A stretch of DNA of 64,000 nucleotides from Clostridium sporogenes (GCF_001020205.1 NZ_CP011663.1:3286001-3350000), one strand, 5' to 3'. Positions 1 through 8,702 are shown, counted from the stretch's first letter. The notes: a model not told the origin generated them from the letters alone. A program made the numbers and translations.

Positions 1-405
1 AATTAAAGTAATTACAAAAACCAAATCATCTATAGAACATATATTTGCTATAAGTCTACCCTTTAAAATAATTGAAAATATCACAGTTGTTAAAATACAT
101 ATACCCCAATTTATTATATTTATACCAATTATAAATAAATATTTTTCTAAAACCATATTGTTTTTTTCAATGGGCAAACTATACATAAAGATATTACTCT
201 TATTTTTATTCATAATTTGTTCCACATAATTTATTAATATATAAGAACCCATGGCTATAACATAAATATATACATAATGATGATTTCCATCTATACTGCA
301 TTGTAATCCTGTAAAAGTTAAAAATATTATCATAGGTATAGCAACCAAGAAGATATTTTTGCATAATATTAAATCATTAATTATTAAATTAATAATACTT
401 TTCAT
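1..405 (-). CDS. ABC-2 type transporter permease, 3' end beyond window
   Basis: This is the N-terminal 135 codons of a membrane protein whose end lies outside the window. It starts at the ATG read from 405 and begins MKSIINLIINDLILCKN. Hydrophobic segments, a central loop (NKNKSNIFMYSLPIEKNN) and its place directly after another permease match the small paired permeases of ABC-2 exporters. The SLPIEKNN motif resembles SLPVKKNE in the upstream permease, so the two are probably paralogous half-subunits. It is separated by one base from the upstream stop and is clearly in the same operon as the ATPase and GntR genes. The substrate cannot be read from the sequence. Confidence 0.7.
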   Translation of the reverse strand, partial: MKSIINLIINDLILCKNIFLVAIPMIIFLTFTGLQCSIDGNHHYVYIYVIAMGSYILINYVEQIMNKNKSNIFMYSLPIEKNNMVLEKYLFIIGINIINWGICILTTVIFSIILKGRLIANICSIDDLVFVITLI

Positions 406-406
406 G

Positions 407-1057
407 TTACATACTCTCTCTCTTTTCATATATTTTCATGGATAAAACAGAAGATATAATAAATAAAATTATGCTTATTATTGTAATTATTAAAATAAAT
501 TTTTCATATACATTATTAGCATTATTATGAGTTGTTATATAATTATTCAAATGATTATTATCATATATAATGTATAACACAGCAAAAATCCCACCATATA
601 CAAAAGTATTTACAATCCTTGCTTTACTATGATCAAGTTTAAAATATATAGGTAATTGTACTGCCATAGAAATAAATATAATACTCAAACTAAAAAAAAT
701 AGTACTAATTTTTGGAAATTGAATTATATTTTTAAAATTTAATATATAAACTATAAAATTAATTATATACATTAATATTAAAGATGATATAAAGTATATT
801 ATTACAGAAGCATACTTAGCTAAAACCACCTCATTTTTCTTAACCGGAAGGGATTTTAACATATAGCCCTCCCTTATTCTTTCTCCATAATAAAAGGACA
901 TTGAAATAAGTATATATACTATTAAATAAATACTAAGTACACATATGCCTTGTTTATCTGTTTTATCAAAAATGAACATATAAAATGCTAAAATAGCTAA
1001 AGTTTTAATTATATATGATTTAGTAATAATTAAATCCTTTTTTATTAAATTTAGCAT
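407..1057 (-). CDS. ABC-2 type transporter permease
   Basis: A 216-residue polytopic membrane protein with about six hydrophobic segments. It carries the loop KSLPVKKNEVVLAKY that is typical of the ABC2_membrane_5-like permeases linked to YtrB-type ATPases. It starts at the base after the ATPase stop codon and is followed one base later by a second permease, so ATPase and two permeases form one transcription unit. By analogy with GntR/YtrA-controlled systems, it may export or sense cell-envelope-active compounds. That role is inferred from context and no substrate motif is visible. Confidence 0.75.
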   Translation of the reverse strand: MLNLIKKDLIITKSYIIKTLAILAFYMFIFDKTDKQGICVLSIYLIVYILISMSFYYGERIREGYMLKSLPVKKNEVVLAKYASVIIYFISSLILMYIINFIVYILNFKNIIQFPKISTIFFSLSIIFISMAVQLPIYFKLDHSKARIVNTFVYGGIFAVLYIIYDNNHLNNYITTHNNANNVYEKFILIITIISIILFIISSVLSMKIYEKRESM

Positions 1058-1921
1058 TTATTCCTCCCCCCTTACTGTATAAACCATAATATCCTCTAAG
1101 CTTGGTTTTTCTATTATAAGTTCTCCCTTTTTAGTTATTTCTTTTATAATATTTGCTGAAGTAGTTAGTCCTTCAAAGCCAAAAGAATTTTTATTTATAC
1201 CTAGAAAATATTTTTTTGTTTCTTCATTTAAAAAATCTATACCACCCTTTACTAAAGCATATTTCTCCATTACTTCATCCTTATTTTCTGAAAAAACCAT
1301 CTTTCCTTTATTTATAAAAGTTATATAATCTGCTATTTTTTCTAGATCCGTAGTTATATGAGTAGAAAAAAATACACTTTTATTTTCATCCTGTATTAAA
1401 TCATATAGTATATCTAAAATTTCCCTTCTAAATACAGGGTCTAATCCTGCTGTAGGCTCATCCATTATTATAAGTTCCGCATTATGGGAAAGAGCTAAAG
1501 CTAAGGAAAACTTCATTTTCATACCTTTAGAAAGATTTTTTATTTTTTTCTTAGGATCTAAATCAAAAGTTTTTAAATATTTATTAAAAATTTTATCACT
1601 CCATCCTTTATAAAAAGAAGCTATTATTTTTTTCATAGTTTCTATGTTTACATGGTCATAAAAATAATTTTCGTCATATACAAAGCCTATTTTTTCCTTT
1701 ACTTCTTTTTCATGTCTTATATTATCCATGCCAAATATCTTTATATCTCCAGAATCCTTTTTTATTAAATTCATAATTAATTTTATAGTAGTACTTTTGC
1801 CTGACCCATTAGGCCCTATAAATCCCATAATATATCCTCTATCCAATTGGAAATTTATATTTTCTAATGAAAAATCCTTATACTCTTTTTTTAAATTTTT
1901 CACTTCTAATATTTTATCCAT
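1058..1921 (-). CDS. ABC transporter ATP-binding protein
   Basis: A 287-residue ABC ATPase. The Walker A reads GPNGSGKSTT, the signature is LSKGMKMKFSLALAL, Walker B is ELIIMDEPTAGLDP, and the switch histidine lies in FFSTHITTDLEKI. The C-terminal 70 residues form the short accessory segment seen in YtrB/BcrA-like exporters. I place the start at ATG 1921 because a good AGGAGTG site lies just upstream; a longer reading to 1951 would run through that site. It energises the two permeases encoded immediately downstream. Expression is probably controlled by the GntR-type regulator upstream. Confidence 0.88.
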   Translation of the reverse strand: MDKILEVKNLKKEYKDFSLENINFQLDRGYIMGFIGPNGSGKSTTIKLIMNLIKKDSGDIKIFGMDNIRHEKEVKEKIGFVYDENYFYDHVNIETMKKIIASFYKGWSDKIFNKYLKTFDLDPKKKIKNLSKGMKMKFSLALALSHNAELIIMDEPTAGLDPVFRREILDILYDLIQDENKSVFFSTHITTDLEKIADYITFINKGKMVFSENKDEVMEKYALVKGGIDFLNEETKKYFLGINKNSFGFEGLTTSANIIKEITKKGELIIEKPSLEDIMVYTVRGEE

Positions 1922-2135
1922 ATATTTACACACTCCTTTTCCTGTGACCATTTTCTCTATTTATATCATTGAGAATACTCCAATCTCACCCTTTGTAATA
2001 ATCTAGCATAACATCATCATCCTATGTAACCAACTTAGTCTAAATTATAAATTTCTCTTCTCTACTTAAGATTTTAATTCCCTGATTTTCTATAAAATTG
2101 AGAGCTAAACGCTGCTAAGTGCATAGCCAAGTAAT

Positions 2136-2507
2136 TTATTGAAAATATAATATTTTAAGTATTTCTAAAATTTCTTCATAAGATATACCTAATAATTTAC
2201 TTTCTTCTATAACTTCATTTAATTTTTCTTCTATAATTTTTATTTTCTTTTCCTTTAAAAGCTCCTTATTTTGAGCAGCTACAAAAGTTCCTTTCCCTTT
2301 TACGGTCTCTACAAAGCCTTCCTTTTCAAGCTCTTCATAAGCTCGTTTTGTAGTTATAACACTTACTCCGACTTCTTTGGCTAAATTCCTTATAGATGGA
2401 AGTATCTCCCCTTCTTTTAATTCTCCTTGTATTATAGCGGCTTTTATTTGGCAAAGGATCTGTTCATATATAGGTTGCTCTGAAGCATTAGATATTAATA
2501 TCTTCAT
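2136..2507 (-). CDS. GntR-family (YtrA-type) transcriptional regulator
   Basis: A 123-residue protein with an N-terminal winged helix of the GntR family (PIYEQILCQIKAAIIQGELK, then LPSIRNLAKEVGVSVITTKRAYEELEKEGFVE and a KGKGTFV wing). Its short C-terminal tail of about 45 residues is the YtrA type and lacks a FadR or HutC effector domain. It lies upstream of, and on the same strand as, the ABC exporter genes, with a gap of about 215 bases. A long inverted repeat just upstream of the start is a likely autoregulatory operator. YtrA-like proteins usually repress adjacent ABC operons and respond to cell-wall stress; that is family knowledge rather than something seen here. Confidence 0.85.
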   Translation of the reverse strand: MKILISNASEQPIYEQILCQIKAAIIQGELKEGEILPSIRNLAKEVGVSVITTKRAYEELEKEGFVETVKGKGTFVAAQNKELLKEKKIKIIEEKLNEVIEESKLLGISYEEILEILKILYFQ

Positions 2508-2532
2508 TCATAAACACCTTACCTTATATCGT

Positions 2533-2565
2533 ATATACTGTATATATATAATATATACAGTATAT
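2533..2565 (-). promoter_or_regulatory. Inverted-repeat operator upstream of the GntR gene
   Basis: Two arms ATATACTGTATATAT and ATATATACAGTATAT are perfect inverses around a 3-base centre, 26 bases upstream of the GntR start codon. GntR/YtrA regulators bind such inverted repeats, so this is the likely operator of the exporter operon. Part of the symmetry comes from plain AT repetition, but the CTG/CAG positions are informative. Confidence 0.6.
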
Positions 2566-2669
2566 GTTTTTTTGTCAACCTTTACTTATAAATAATATAA
2601 TAAAATTTTTATTTATCACTTTACTTTGTTAAGTTATTATGTTATACTTTTAAAAAATAAATAATCTAA

Positions 2670-2945
2670 TTCATTGATAAGGAAGAGTAACTAAGAGGAA
2701 TATTTAAAGAGAGTTAAGGATGGTGTAATCTTAACAATAGGAGCTTTAGTGAATGGACCTTGGAGAAATAAAGCGAAATCTTTTATAGAAAGTAGTATTT
2801 ATCGGAAGCCTACCGTTAAAAGGGATAGGGTATGTTAGTACCTGAATTTGAGATATGTTTAAATTACTATTATTTAAACATAAATTAGGTGGCACCGCGA
2901 ATATAATCTTCGTCCTAATAATATTAGGATAGAAGATTTTTTTAT
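2670..2945 (+). promoter_or_regulatory. T-box riboswitch, tryptophan (UGG specifier)
   Basis: The canonical T-box AGGTGGCACCGCG is at 2887-2899. It is followed by a terminator hairpin (ATCTTCGTCCTAAT paired with ATTAGGATAGAAGAT) and a T-run ending near 2945. In the 3' side of Stem I, GAATGGACC places UGG (2754-2756) in the specifier position, predicting regulation by uncharged tRNA-Trp. The downstream gene is a tryptophan transporter, which agrees. Low charged tRNA-Trp would stabilise the antiterminator and switch trpP on. Confidence 0.93.
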
Positions 2946-3214
2946 TTGTCGAAATTAATTTATAAAAGAATAAATACTTTTATTTGATAATTCAAGTAAT
3001 TTTTTCAACTATAATACTAAAAATCAAAATACTAACTCTAACTATAAATTTGTGAAATAGTAGTTAAAGAAATTATTTTATTGTTTTTTATAATCAAACT
3101 TCATAAAAAATATTGGAAGAAGGTGTAACTATGGCTTGAACTGAAGAATGTGATTGGCAATGGAATTTATATTTTAAAACAAATTATTTTTTATATTCGA
3201 AAGGGGATATTATT

Positions 3215-3727
3215 ATGAATTTAAAGAAAATGATAATCTGTTCACTACTTTTAGCCATAGGCTTATTATTACATCAAATTGCACCTCCACTACTATTTGG
3301 AATGAAACCAGATTTTTTATTGGCTATGATGTTTATATCCTTAATAATTGCAAAGGACTATAAAACTACACTAGTAATTGGTATTCTATCAGGAATTTTA
3401 ACAGCAGCTACAACCACTTTTCCTGCAGGACAAATTCCTAATCTAATAGATAAAATAGTTACTACAAATATATTATTCCTATTAGTTAAATTTACAGACG
3501 GAAAAGTTAAAAATCAAGCAAGAATGATTATATTATCAATCACAGGAACCTTTATAAGTGGTTTTGTTTTCTTAGGTTCTGCTTTATTATTAGTTTCTCT
3601 ACCAGCTCCATTTATGACTTTAGTTTTAACTGTTGTATTACCTGCTTGTGTAATAAATACAATTGCTACAATAATACTTTATAATGCAATAAGTGCAGCT
3701 GTTAAAAGATCTTCAATAACATTTTAG
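3215..3727 (+). CDS. trpP: Tryptophan transporter TrpP
   Basis: A 170-residue hydrophobic protein with about five to six membrane segments. It matches the TrpP family of small energy-coupled or secondary tryptophan transporters, including the N-terminal LLLAIGLLLHQIAPP and GMKPDFLLAMMFISL motifs and FPAGQIPNLIDK in the middle. It starts at ATG with AAAGGGG eight bases upstream. It stands alone as a single-gene unit under the tryptophan T-box, which supports the substrate. The reading frame upstream of the ATG stays open and holds two Trp codons, but is cut by a TGA after a possible leader start at 3131 (see findings). Confidence 0.88.
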   Translation: MNLKKMIICSLLLAIGLLLHQIAPPLLFGMKPDFLLAMMFISLIIAKDYKTTLVIGILSGILTAATTTFPAGQIPNLIDKIVTTNILFLLVKFTDGKVKNQARMIILSITGTFISGFVFLGSALLLVSLPAPFMTLVLTVVLPACVINTIATIILYNAISAAVKRSSITF

Positions 3728-3843
3728 AAAATTGTGACATAATAACTTTCAATTACCCATTATTTGATAATTTGTATATTAATTTATATTTTAGTTTGAC
3801 AAGGTAATTTCCAAGTGTTATATTAATAATAAAGTTATATAAA

Positions 3844-3951
3844 GTATCCTTCAGGGTTGGGTGAAATTCCCTATCGGCGGTATAGCCCGCAAGCCATAAG
3901 GCAGATTCGGTTAAATTCCGAAGCCGACAGTATAGTCTGGATGAAAGAAGG
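3844..3951 (+). promoter_or_regulatory. FMN riboswitch (RFN element)
   Basis: The characteristic RFN pieces occur in order: TATCCTTCAGGGTTGGGTGA, ATCGGCGGTATAGCCCGC, AAGCC, GAAGCCGACAGTATAGTC and GGATGAAAGAAGG. The first and last segments close the P1 stem. It lies between trpP and ribB on the plus strand. It is followed by a strong terminator, so FMN binding should stop transcription before the riboflavin gene ribB. Confidence 0.96.
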
Positions 3952-4004
3952 TAAATATAATTAATTATGCGTATTTTTTTATTATGTATATTTATTGTGT
4001 TTTC

Positions 4005-4037
4005 AACTCCCCTTAAGGTTGCTTAAGGGGAGTTTTT
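4005..4037 (+). terminator. Expression-platform terminator of the FMN riboswitch
   Basis: A 12-bp stem ACTCCCCTTAAG / CTTAAGGGGAGT with a 3-base loop is followed by TTTTT. It sits 53 bases after the aptamer and about 90 bases before ribB, where a transcription-terminating expression platform is expected. Confidence 0.9.
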
Positions 4038-4125
4038 ATGTGTCATTTAGGTAAAAATAATATACATACAATAAAAAAACTGAGGTGCTTTATATAAAAT
4101 TTTTCATAATTTGGAGGAATTTTAA

Positions 4126-4776
4126 ATGAACGAATCACTATTATCTCAGTTTGGTAATTCTTTGGAACGTGTAGAAAAAGCATTGCACAATCTTAAACAA
4201 GGTAAAGGAATACTTCTTGTTGATGATGAAAATCGTGAAAATGAAGGAGATCTTATTTTTCCTGCTGAAACTATTACAGCTCCTCAAATGGCTATGTTAA
4301 TAAGAGAATGTAGCGGTATTGTTTGTCTTTGCTTAACAGATGAAAAAGTAAAAAAATTAGGTTTAACTCAAATGGTACCTAATAATACTTGTAAGTACGA
4401 AACTGCATTCACTGTCTCAATTGAAGCTAAAGAAGGAGTAACTACAGGTGTTTCCGCTACGGATAGAGTTACTACAATTCTTACTGCTATAAAAGATGAC
4501 TGCAAACCTGAAGACTTATGTCATCCTGGTCATGTTTTTCCACTTCGTGCACGTTCAGGTGGTGTTTTAACTAGACCTGGCCATACAGAAGGCACTGTTG
4601 ATTTAATGCATTTAGCAGGATATAAACCTGCAGGAATTTTGTGTGAACTTACTAATCCTGATGGAACTATGGCTCGCTTACCACAAATAATTGATTTTGC
4701 TAAGAAACATAATTTAACCGTTCTTTCAATTGAGGATATTATAAAATATAAACAGAATATGAAAAAAGCTAAATAA
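4126..4776 (+). CDS. ribB: 3,4-dihydroxy-2-butanone 4-phosphate synthase
   Basis: A 216-residue stand-alone RibB. It converts ribulose 5-phosphate to formate and 3,4-dihydroxy-2-butanone 4-phosphate for riboflavin synthesis. Diagnostic motifs are VDDENRENEGDLIFPAE (metal and substrate binding), VTTGVSATDR, HPGHVFPLRAR and RPGHTEGTVDL. Most Firmicutes carry a RibBA fusion; this protein ends after the RibB domain with no GTP cyclohydrolase II part. GGAGGA lies eight bases before the ATG. The FMN riboswitch upstream gives feedback control. No other riboflavin gene is adjacent, so the remainder of the pathway must be elsewhere. Confidence 0.95.
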   Translation: MNESLLSQFGNSLERVEKALHNLKQGKGILLVDDENRENEGDLIFPAETITAPQMAMLIRECSGIVCLCLTDEKVKKLGLTQMVPNNTCKYETAFTVSIEAKEGVTTGVSATDRVTTILTAIKDDCKPEDLCHPGHVFPLRARSGGVLTRPGHTEGTVDLMHLAGYKPAGILCELTNPDGTMARLPQIIDFAKKHNLTVLSIEDIIKYKQNMKKAK

Positions 4777-4822
4777 AAAATACTAGCTAAATTAAGAAAA
4801 TTACGACTTAAAAGGGATATAT

Positions 4823-5048
4823 ACTACCCTTGGTTTAAAAAAGGGATATGTGGTTAGAAAGGCAACTCACTTCAATAAGAGATTCTAACTTGTTTTTTCT
4901 TAAAATATATGGTTCCAAATCATAACTCGCTGAACGCTCAGACAATGATTTGGAACATATATATATTTTGGAAAAACAACTAAGAATCTCTAATCTTGTT
5001 CAAATGCCTTTTACACCACATATCCCTATTTTTTAAACCAAGGGTAGT
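4823..5048. repeat. Long imperfect palindrome, about 225 bp
   Basis: Two arms of roughly 100 bases are near-complete inverses. ACTACCCTTGGTTTAAAAAA, GGGATATGTGGT, AAAGGCA, AGAGATTCT, AAAATATAT and GTTCCAAATCAT on the left recur in reverse complement on the right, around a short centre GCTGAACGCTCAG. No open reading frame is contained. The size, absence of coding capacity and perfect ends suggest a MITE-like element or a large stem-loop RNA. It follows ribB by about 45 bases, so it would also stop ribB transcripts. Confidence 0.75.
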
Positions 5049-5520
5049 TAGCATAACTCTTTAAAGATAATTTCCTGTAGAGCATGAGGCACCAAAGGAA
5101 GATTTTACTCCACTCTGTTTTGTAAAATCCACAATTATATTTTTGTTTATTAAGTTATTTAGATATTTTAAAAATTTTCAGCTATTTATATTCTTTTAAG
5201 TGAGGACTTGAAAAAAATTCTTGTTAGAAAATTCATGCGTAGCGTATCAAAAAATCGTATCCTTCATAATATTTATATGAATTTAAATTACACTTAAAGC
5301 TATTTGCGTTAGCAAAACAATTTAATAAAATAAATCAATTAATTTAGTTAATAATTTACAAATTGCAGTTGTTATAAATTCTACTAACCTTATAAATATA
5401 TACCTTTTTTATTATACAGATTTTACTTGAATGGCTACGCCACTTATTTTTGTTAGAATTAAAGATTTCACATACAAAAATATATACTAACTATCCCAAA
5501 AGTCTCCGATTTTAAAGATA
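5049..5520. other. Gene-free stretch between the two palindromes
   Basis: No plausible coding region, tRNA or known riboswitch is seen in this AT-rich stretch. A modest hairpin (GATTTTAC / GTAAAATC near 5101-5130) is present. Fragments such as ATGCGTAGCGTATC look unlike neighbouring spacer and could be the remains of decayed inserts. Confidence 0.4.
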
Positions 5521-5684
5521 TTAAAACAAGAAATACTTTTAGAGAAAATAGATATCTAGAAAAATAATTAGAATACTTCATTTGTGAAAATGACATTAGG
5601 GTTTTAGCTTAAATATTAGGGCACAAATACTAGTATTCTTTATTTTTATAGCTATCTATTGACTAAAAGTATTTCTTGTTTTAA
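5521..5684. repeat. Second long imperfect palindrome, about 165 bp
   Basis: The left arm TTAAAACAAGAAATACTTTT, AATAGATATCTA, AAAATAA, AGAATACT is answered by the inverse on the right (AGTATTCT, TTATTTTTATAG, TATCTATT, AAAAGTATTTCTTGTTTTAA). The centre is about 50 bases. It differs in sequence from the palindrome at 4823, so it is a second element type and not another copy. It ends 36 bases before the stop codon of the Fe-S protein gene and may act as a terminator. Confidence 0.7.
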
Positions 5685-5720
5685 TTTTCAACCTTTAAAG
5701 GCCATTACGTCGTAATTTCT

Positions 5721-6464
5721 TTATTTTATTCTTCCATCTGTACTTATTATTACTTCATTAAATGGCACTATAGTTTCTGATTTTAACATAGCCTGTTTAA
5801 CTGCATTTACTATGCCGCCACAACAAGGTACTTCCATTCTTACTACAGTTATACTTTTTATGTTGTTGTTTTTTAATATTTCTGCTATTTTTTCTTTATA
5901 GTATTCATTATCATCTAGTTTTGGACATCCTATTAACGTTATACGGTCTTTTATAAATTTTTTATGAAAATCTCCATAAGCATATGCTGTACAGTCCCCT
6001 GCTATTAATAAATTTGCATCTTGTAGATATGGAGCTTTTGTATTCACTAATTTTATTTGTACAGGCCATTGTTGTAATTCTGAATCCATATTCATTTTCT
6101 CATCACTTTTTTTAGTTTTTTCTTCTATATTTAAGTTAACATTTTTTACTGGTCTCTTAATAGCCTTTGCCATAGTTCCTGGACATCCACAGGGCATTTT
6201 TTCTTTATTTTCTTCTGCTGGCTTTTTCATAGCCATTCTTTTTTCTACTAATTCTTCATTATATTCTGCAGCTTCTCTTTCTACTATTTTTATAGCTCCT
6301 GTTGGACATTCTGGAAGACAATCTCCTAACCCATCACAATATTCATCACTAATTAAAACTGCTTTACCATCTATTAGCTCTATAGCTCCTTCATGACAAG
6401 CTGTTACGCATAATCCACATCCATTACATTTTTCTTTATCTATATTAACTATCTTTCTAATCAT
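5721..6464 (-). CDS. 4Fe-4S ferredoxin-domain protein
   Basis: A 247-residue protein. The N-terminal 60 residues carry a 2[4Fe-4S]-type ferredoxin domain: CNGCGLCVTACHEG, then CDGLGDCLPECPTGA, the second with an altered CxxxxxC spacing. A linker contains the short Cys motif MPCGCPG. The C-terminal part (about residues 130-245) has LLIAGDCTAYAYGDFHKKF, LIGCPKLDD and VPCCGGIV, a cysteine-rich fold seen in clostridial iron-sulfur proteins of unknown function. It is transcribed divergently from a Crp/Fnr regulator with a palindrome between them, so redox, CO or nitrosative-stress control is likely. The exact reaction is unknown. Confidence 0.75.
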   Translation of the reverse strand: MIRKIVNIDKEKCNGCGLCVTACHEGAIELIDGKAVLISDEYCDGLGDCLPECPTGAIKIVEREAAEYNEELVEKRMAMKKPAEENKEKMPCGCPGTMAKAIKRPVKNVNLNIEEKTKKSDEKMNMDSELQQWPVQIKLVNTKAPYLQDANLLIAGDCTAYAYGDFHKKFIKDRITLIGCPKLDDNEYYKEKIAEILKNNNIKSITVVRMEVPCCGGIVNAVKQAMLKSETIVPFNEVIISTDGRIK

Positions 6465-6524
6465 TTTTATATTCCTCCTGTTGATTTTATATATTTATTA
6501 TAGTACTATTATGTAAATAATTCT

Positions 6525-6538
6525 GTAACTAATGTTAC
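6525..6538. promoter_or_regulatory. Palindromic Crp/Fnr-type operator GTAACTAATGTTAC
   Basis: A perfect 5-4-5 inverted repeat in the 101-bp divergent region between the ferredoxin-type gene and the Crp/Fnr-family gene. The identical 14-mer recurs at 9142-9155 upstream of the cupin gene. Dyads of this shape are bound by Crp/Fnr-family factors, so the adjacent regulator is the obvious candidate. Confidence 0.65.
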
Positions 6539-6565
6539 CATCATAAAATTTACGGAGGTTTGTTT

Positions 6566-7243
6566 ATGAATAATATTTTTTTTATTTTAAGTAAATGTAT
6601 ATTGTTTAAAGATTTTGATGAAAAATGCATAGAAAAAATTCTTAAGAATATAAATTATAAAGTAAAAGATTATAAGAAAGATGAAATAATCGCTATAGAA
6701 GGTGATGCCTGCTCTACTATAGGTATTATATTAGATGGGAGCATGGAAATACAAAAATTATTTTCTTCTGGAAAGACTGTTACTATTACAACCTTAGTCA
6801 CTGGAGATATTTTTGGTGAAGTTATTGTATTTTCTTCTATGAATAAATATCCTTCTACTATACTATCTAACTCTAATAGTAAGGTTATGTTTATATCTAA
6901 GGAAGATATTATTAAACTTTGTAGTTTGGACTCTTTAATTTTAAATAACTTAATGGGACTTCTATCCAATAAAATATTAATGTTAAATAAAAAAGTGAAG
7001 AATTTATCTTATGAAACTATTCGTCAAAAAATTTCTAGTTTTTTATTAGATCAATATAGAACTCAAAATAGTTTGACTTTAAAATTAAATATGTCCAGAC
7101 AGGCTTTGGCTGAAACCTTCGGTATACCCAGACCATCTCTCTCAAGGGAACTTATTAATATGAAAAATGATAAGTTAATAGATGTTGAGAAAAATATAAT
7201 AACTATAAAAGACTTAGAATCCTTAGAAGAAATTTTATATTAA
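6566..7243 (+). CDS. Crp/Fnr-family transcriptional regulator
   Basis: A 225-residue regulator with an N-terminal cyclic-nucleotide-binding-type beta roll (DEIIAIEGDACSTIGIILDGSMEI, then TLVTGDIFGEVIVFSS) and a long dimerisation helix. The C-terminal winged helix reads MSRQALAETFGIPRPSLSRELINMKNDKLI. It lacks the N-terminal Cys cluster of Fnr, so a direct Fe-S sensor is unlikely. Heme-binding HcpR-like proteins are an alternative family. I use the ATG at 6566, eight bases after GGAGG. It is divergent from the ferredoxin-type gene and probably controls it and itself through GTAACTAATGTTAC. Confidence 0.87.
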   Translation: MNNIFFILSKCILFKDFDEKCIEKILKNINYKVKDYKKDEIIAIEGDACSTIGIILDGSMEIQKLFSSGKTVTITTLVTGDIFGEVIVFSSMNKYPSTILSNSNSKVMFISKEDIIKLCSLDSLILNNLMGLLSNKILMLNKKVKNLSYETIRQKISSFLLDQYRTQNSLTLKLNMSRQALAETFGIPRPSLSRELINMKNDKLIDVEKNIITIKDLESLEEILY

Positions 7244-7457
7244 ATTTAATAACAATTGCCAACTGTATAATATTAATAAATCACTATACAAAATAGCTTA
7301 AACTATCCTCACAGTAAATATTTCTTACAAAAAGCTTCTATTAAAATAATAATCTCTTCAACTTATAATATTTCAACAAAAGTTTAAAATAATTAGTACT
7401 TTTTTTGATACTATGAATAAATTAATATTGTAATGACTTTTTATGAGGTGTATTTTT

Positions 7458-7901
7458 ATGGCATATTCCGATAGGGAATTATTAGCTAGAATTATAAAAT
7501 GTGAAGCTGGTGGTGAAGGGCAAAATGGAATGCAAGCCGTAGCTACTGTAGTTATGAATAGAGTTAGAGTGCCTTATGGTGAATATCACAGAATTGGTCA
7601 AGGTAATTTAAGAAATGTTATTTATCAACCTGGCCAATTTGATTGTGTGAGAGATGTATTAAGAGGAATTCCTAATCCCCAAACTATTTGGGCTACTCCG
7701 CCAGAGCAAGTACACTATGATATAGCCGACTGGGCATTATCTGGTAATAGACTATATAATATAGGGTATTCTCTTTGGTATTTTAATCCTTTTAGACCAA
7801 GTTGCCCTTATACTTTTCCAGCAAATGGTACTGGATCTTTCCAAGTAAGAGTTGTTCAGCATTGCTTTTATAATCCCACTGAGTTATATGCACAAACTTA
7901 A
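7458..7901 (+). CDS. Spore cell-wall hydrolase, SleB/CwlJ family
   Basis: A 147-residue hydrolase_2 domain protein with no signal peptide. It starts SDRELLARIIKCEAGGEG and contains AVATVVMNRV, VIYQPGQFDCV and a C-terminal WYFNPF segment, all typical of the CwlJ/SleB catalytic domain. Lacking a secretion signal and an SPOR or PG-binding domain, it fits CwlJ, the cortex-lytic enzyme placed in the coat from the mother-cell side. The next gene is gerQ, the usual CwlJ partner, 22 bases downstream. Start chosen at 7458 after GAGGTG. It degrades muramic-delta-lactam cortex peptidoglycan during germination (family knowledge). Confidence 0.85.
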   Translation: MAYSDRELLARIIKCEAGGEGQNGMQAVATVVMNRVRVPYGEYHRIGQGNLRNVIYQPGQFDCVRDVLRGIPNPQTIWATPPEQVHYDIADWALSGNRLYNIGYSLWYFNPFRPSCPYTFPANGTGSFQVRVVQHCFYNPTELYAQT

Positions 7902-7923
7902 TAAATAAATTAGGAGGAATTTT

Positions 7924-8439
7924 ATGTTTATTGATGATTATCCTTATTTAGAAAATAATCCTAGTAATGAAAATATGAATATGAGGCCTATGCCTTACAT
8001 GGCTTGGGGTAATTTCCCAATGTATAATCCATATATGCCTAATATGGCTTCTTCTATGGATAACATAAATTACAGTGATATGAATAGATGCAACAATAAC
8101 ATAACTAATGAAAATGAAAATTCTATATATACTGATAATGGATCACCTATGATCACTAATGAACCTCAATCTACACCTACACCTACACCTGCACCTAGCC
8201 CTAATGCTCAATTTATGCCTTCTATACAAGATGATATCTTATATAATCAAGGTTTTTTAAAAACTCAAATAGGTAAAAGAGTAAAAATAGAGTTTCTAAT
8301 AGGTACCAATATGTTAATAGATAGAGAAGGAACCTTAGTAGGCGTTGGAATAAGCTACATTTTAATAGATGAGGTAGATACTAATGATTTAATTATGGCT
8401 GATATGTACTCTATAAAGTTTGTAAGAATATTTGACTAA
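7924..8439 (+). CDS. gerQ: Spore coat protein GerQ
   Basis: A 171-residue protein. The first 95 residues are Met/Asn/Pro-rich and of low complexity (PMPYMAWGNFPMYNPYMPN), followed by a short TPTPTPAPSP stretch. The C-terminal 75 residues carry the conserved GerQ domain (DDILYNQGFLKTQIGKRVKIEF, then DREGTLVGVGISYILI). In B. subtilis GerQ is needed for CwlJ localisation and is cross-linked into the coat; the adjacency here supports the same partnership. AGGAGG precedes the ATG. It forms a two-gene operon with the hydrolase, ending in the terminator at 8549. Confidence 0.9.
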   Translation: MFIDDYPYLENNPSNENMNMRPMPYMAWGNFPMYNPYMPNMASSMDNINYSDMNRCNNNITNENENSIYTDNGSPMITNEPQSTPTPTPAPSPNAQFMPSIQDDILYNQGFLKTQIGKRVKIEFLIGTNMLIDREGTLVGVGISYILIDEVDTNDLIMADMYSIKFVRIFD

Positions 8440-8548
8440 ATAACACTTTATGCAATAAATCTATTATATAATAGAAAAAGCAATTAGAAATAAAATTTTT
8501 ATTAAATATTTTTTAGATTTATTAGGAAATAAATGATATAAATACTTA

Positions 8549-8594
8549 AAAGCTATGAAATTAAGGTATTAACTATATATTTCATAGCTTTTTC
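8549..8594 (+). terminator. Terminator after gerQ
   Basis: The stem AAGCTATGAAAT / ATTTCATAGCTT is followed by TTTTTC, about 110 bases after the gerQ stop. The left A-run makes it usable from the opposite strand as well. Confidence 0.75.
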
Positions 8595-8702
8595 ATTTGA
8601 AATAAAATTTATAATTTTAGAAATCTTACAAACATAACTTATATATTTTTCTGCTAAGTAACATTTAACTAATTAAATTTTTACTTAAAAATTATAAATT
8701 TA

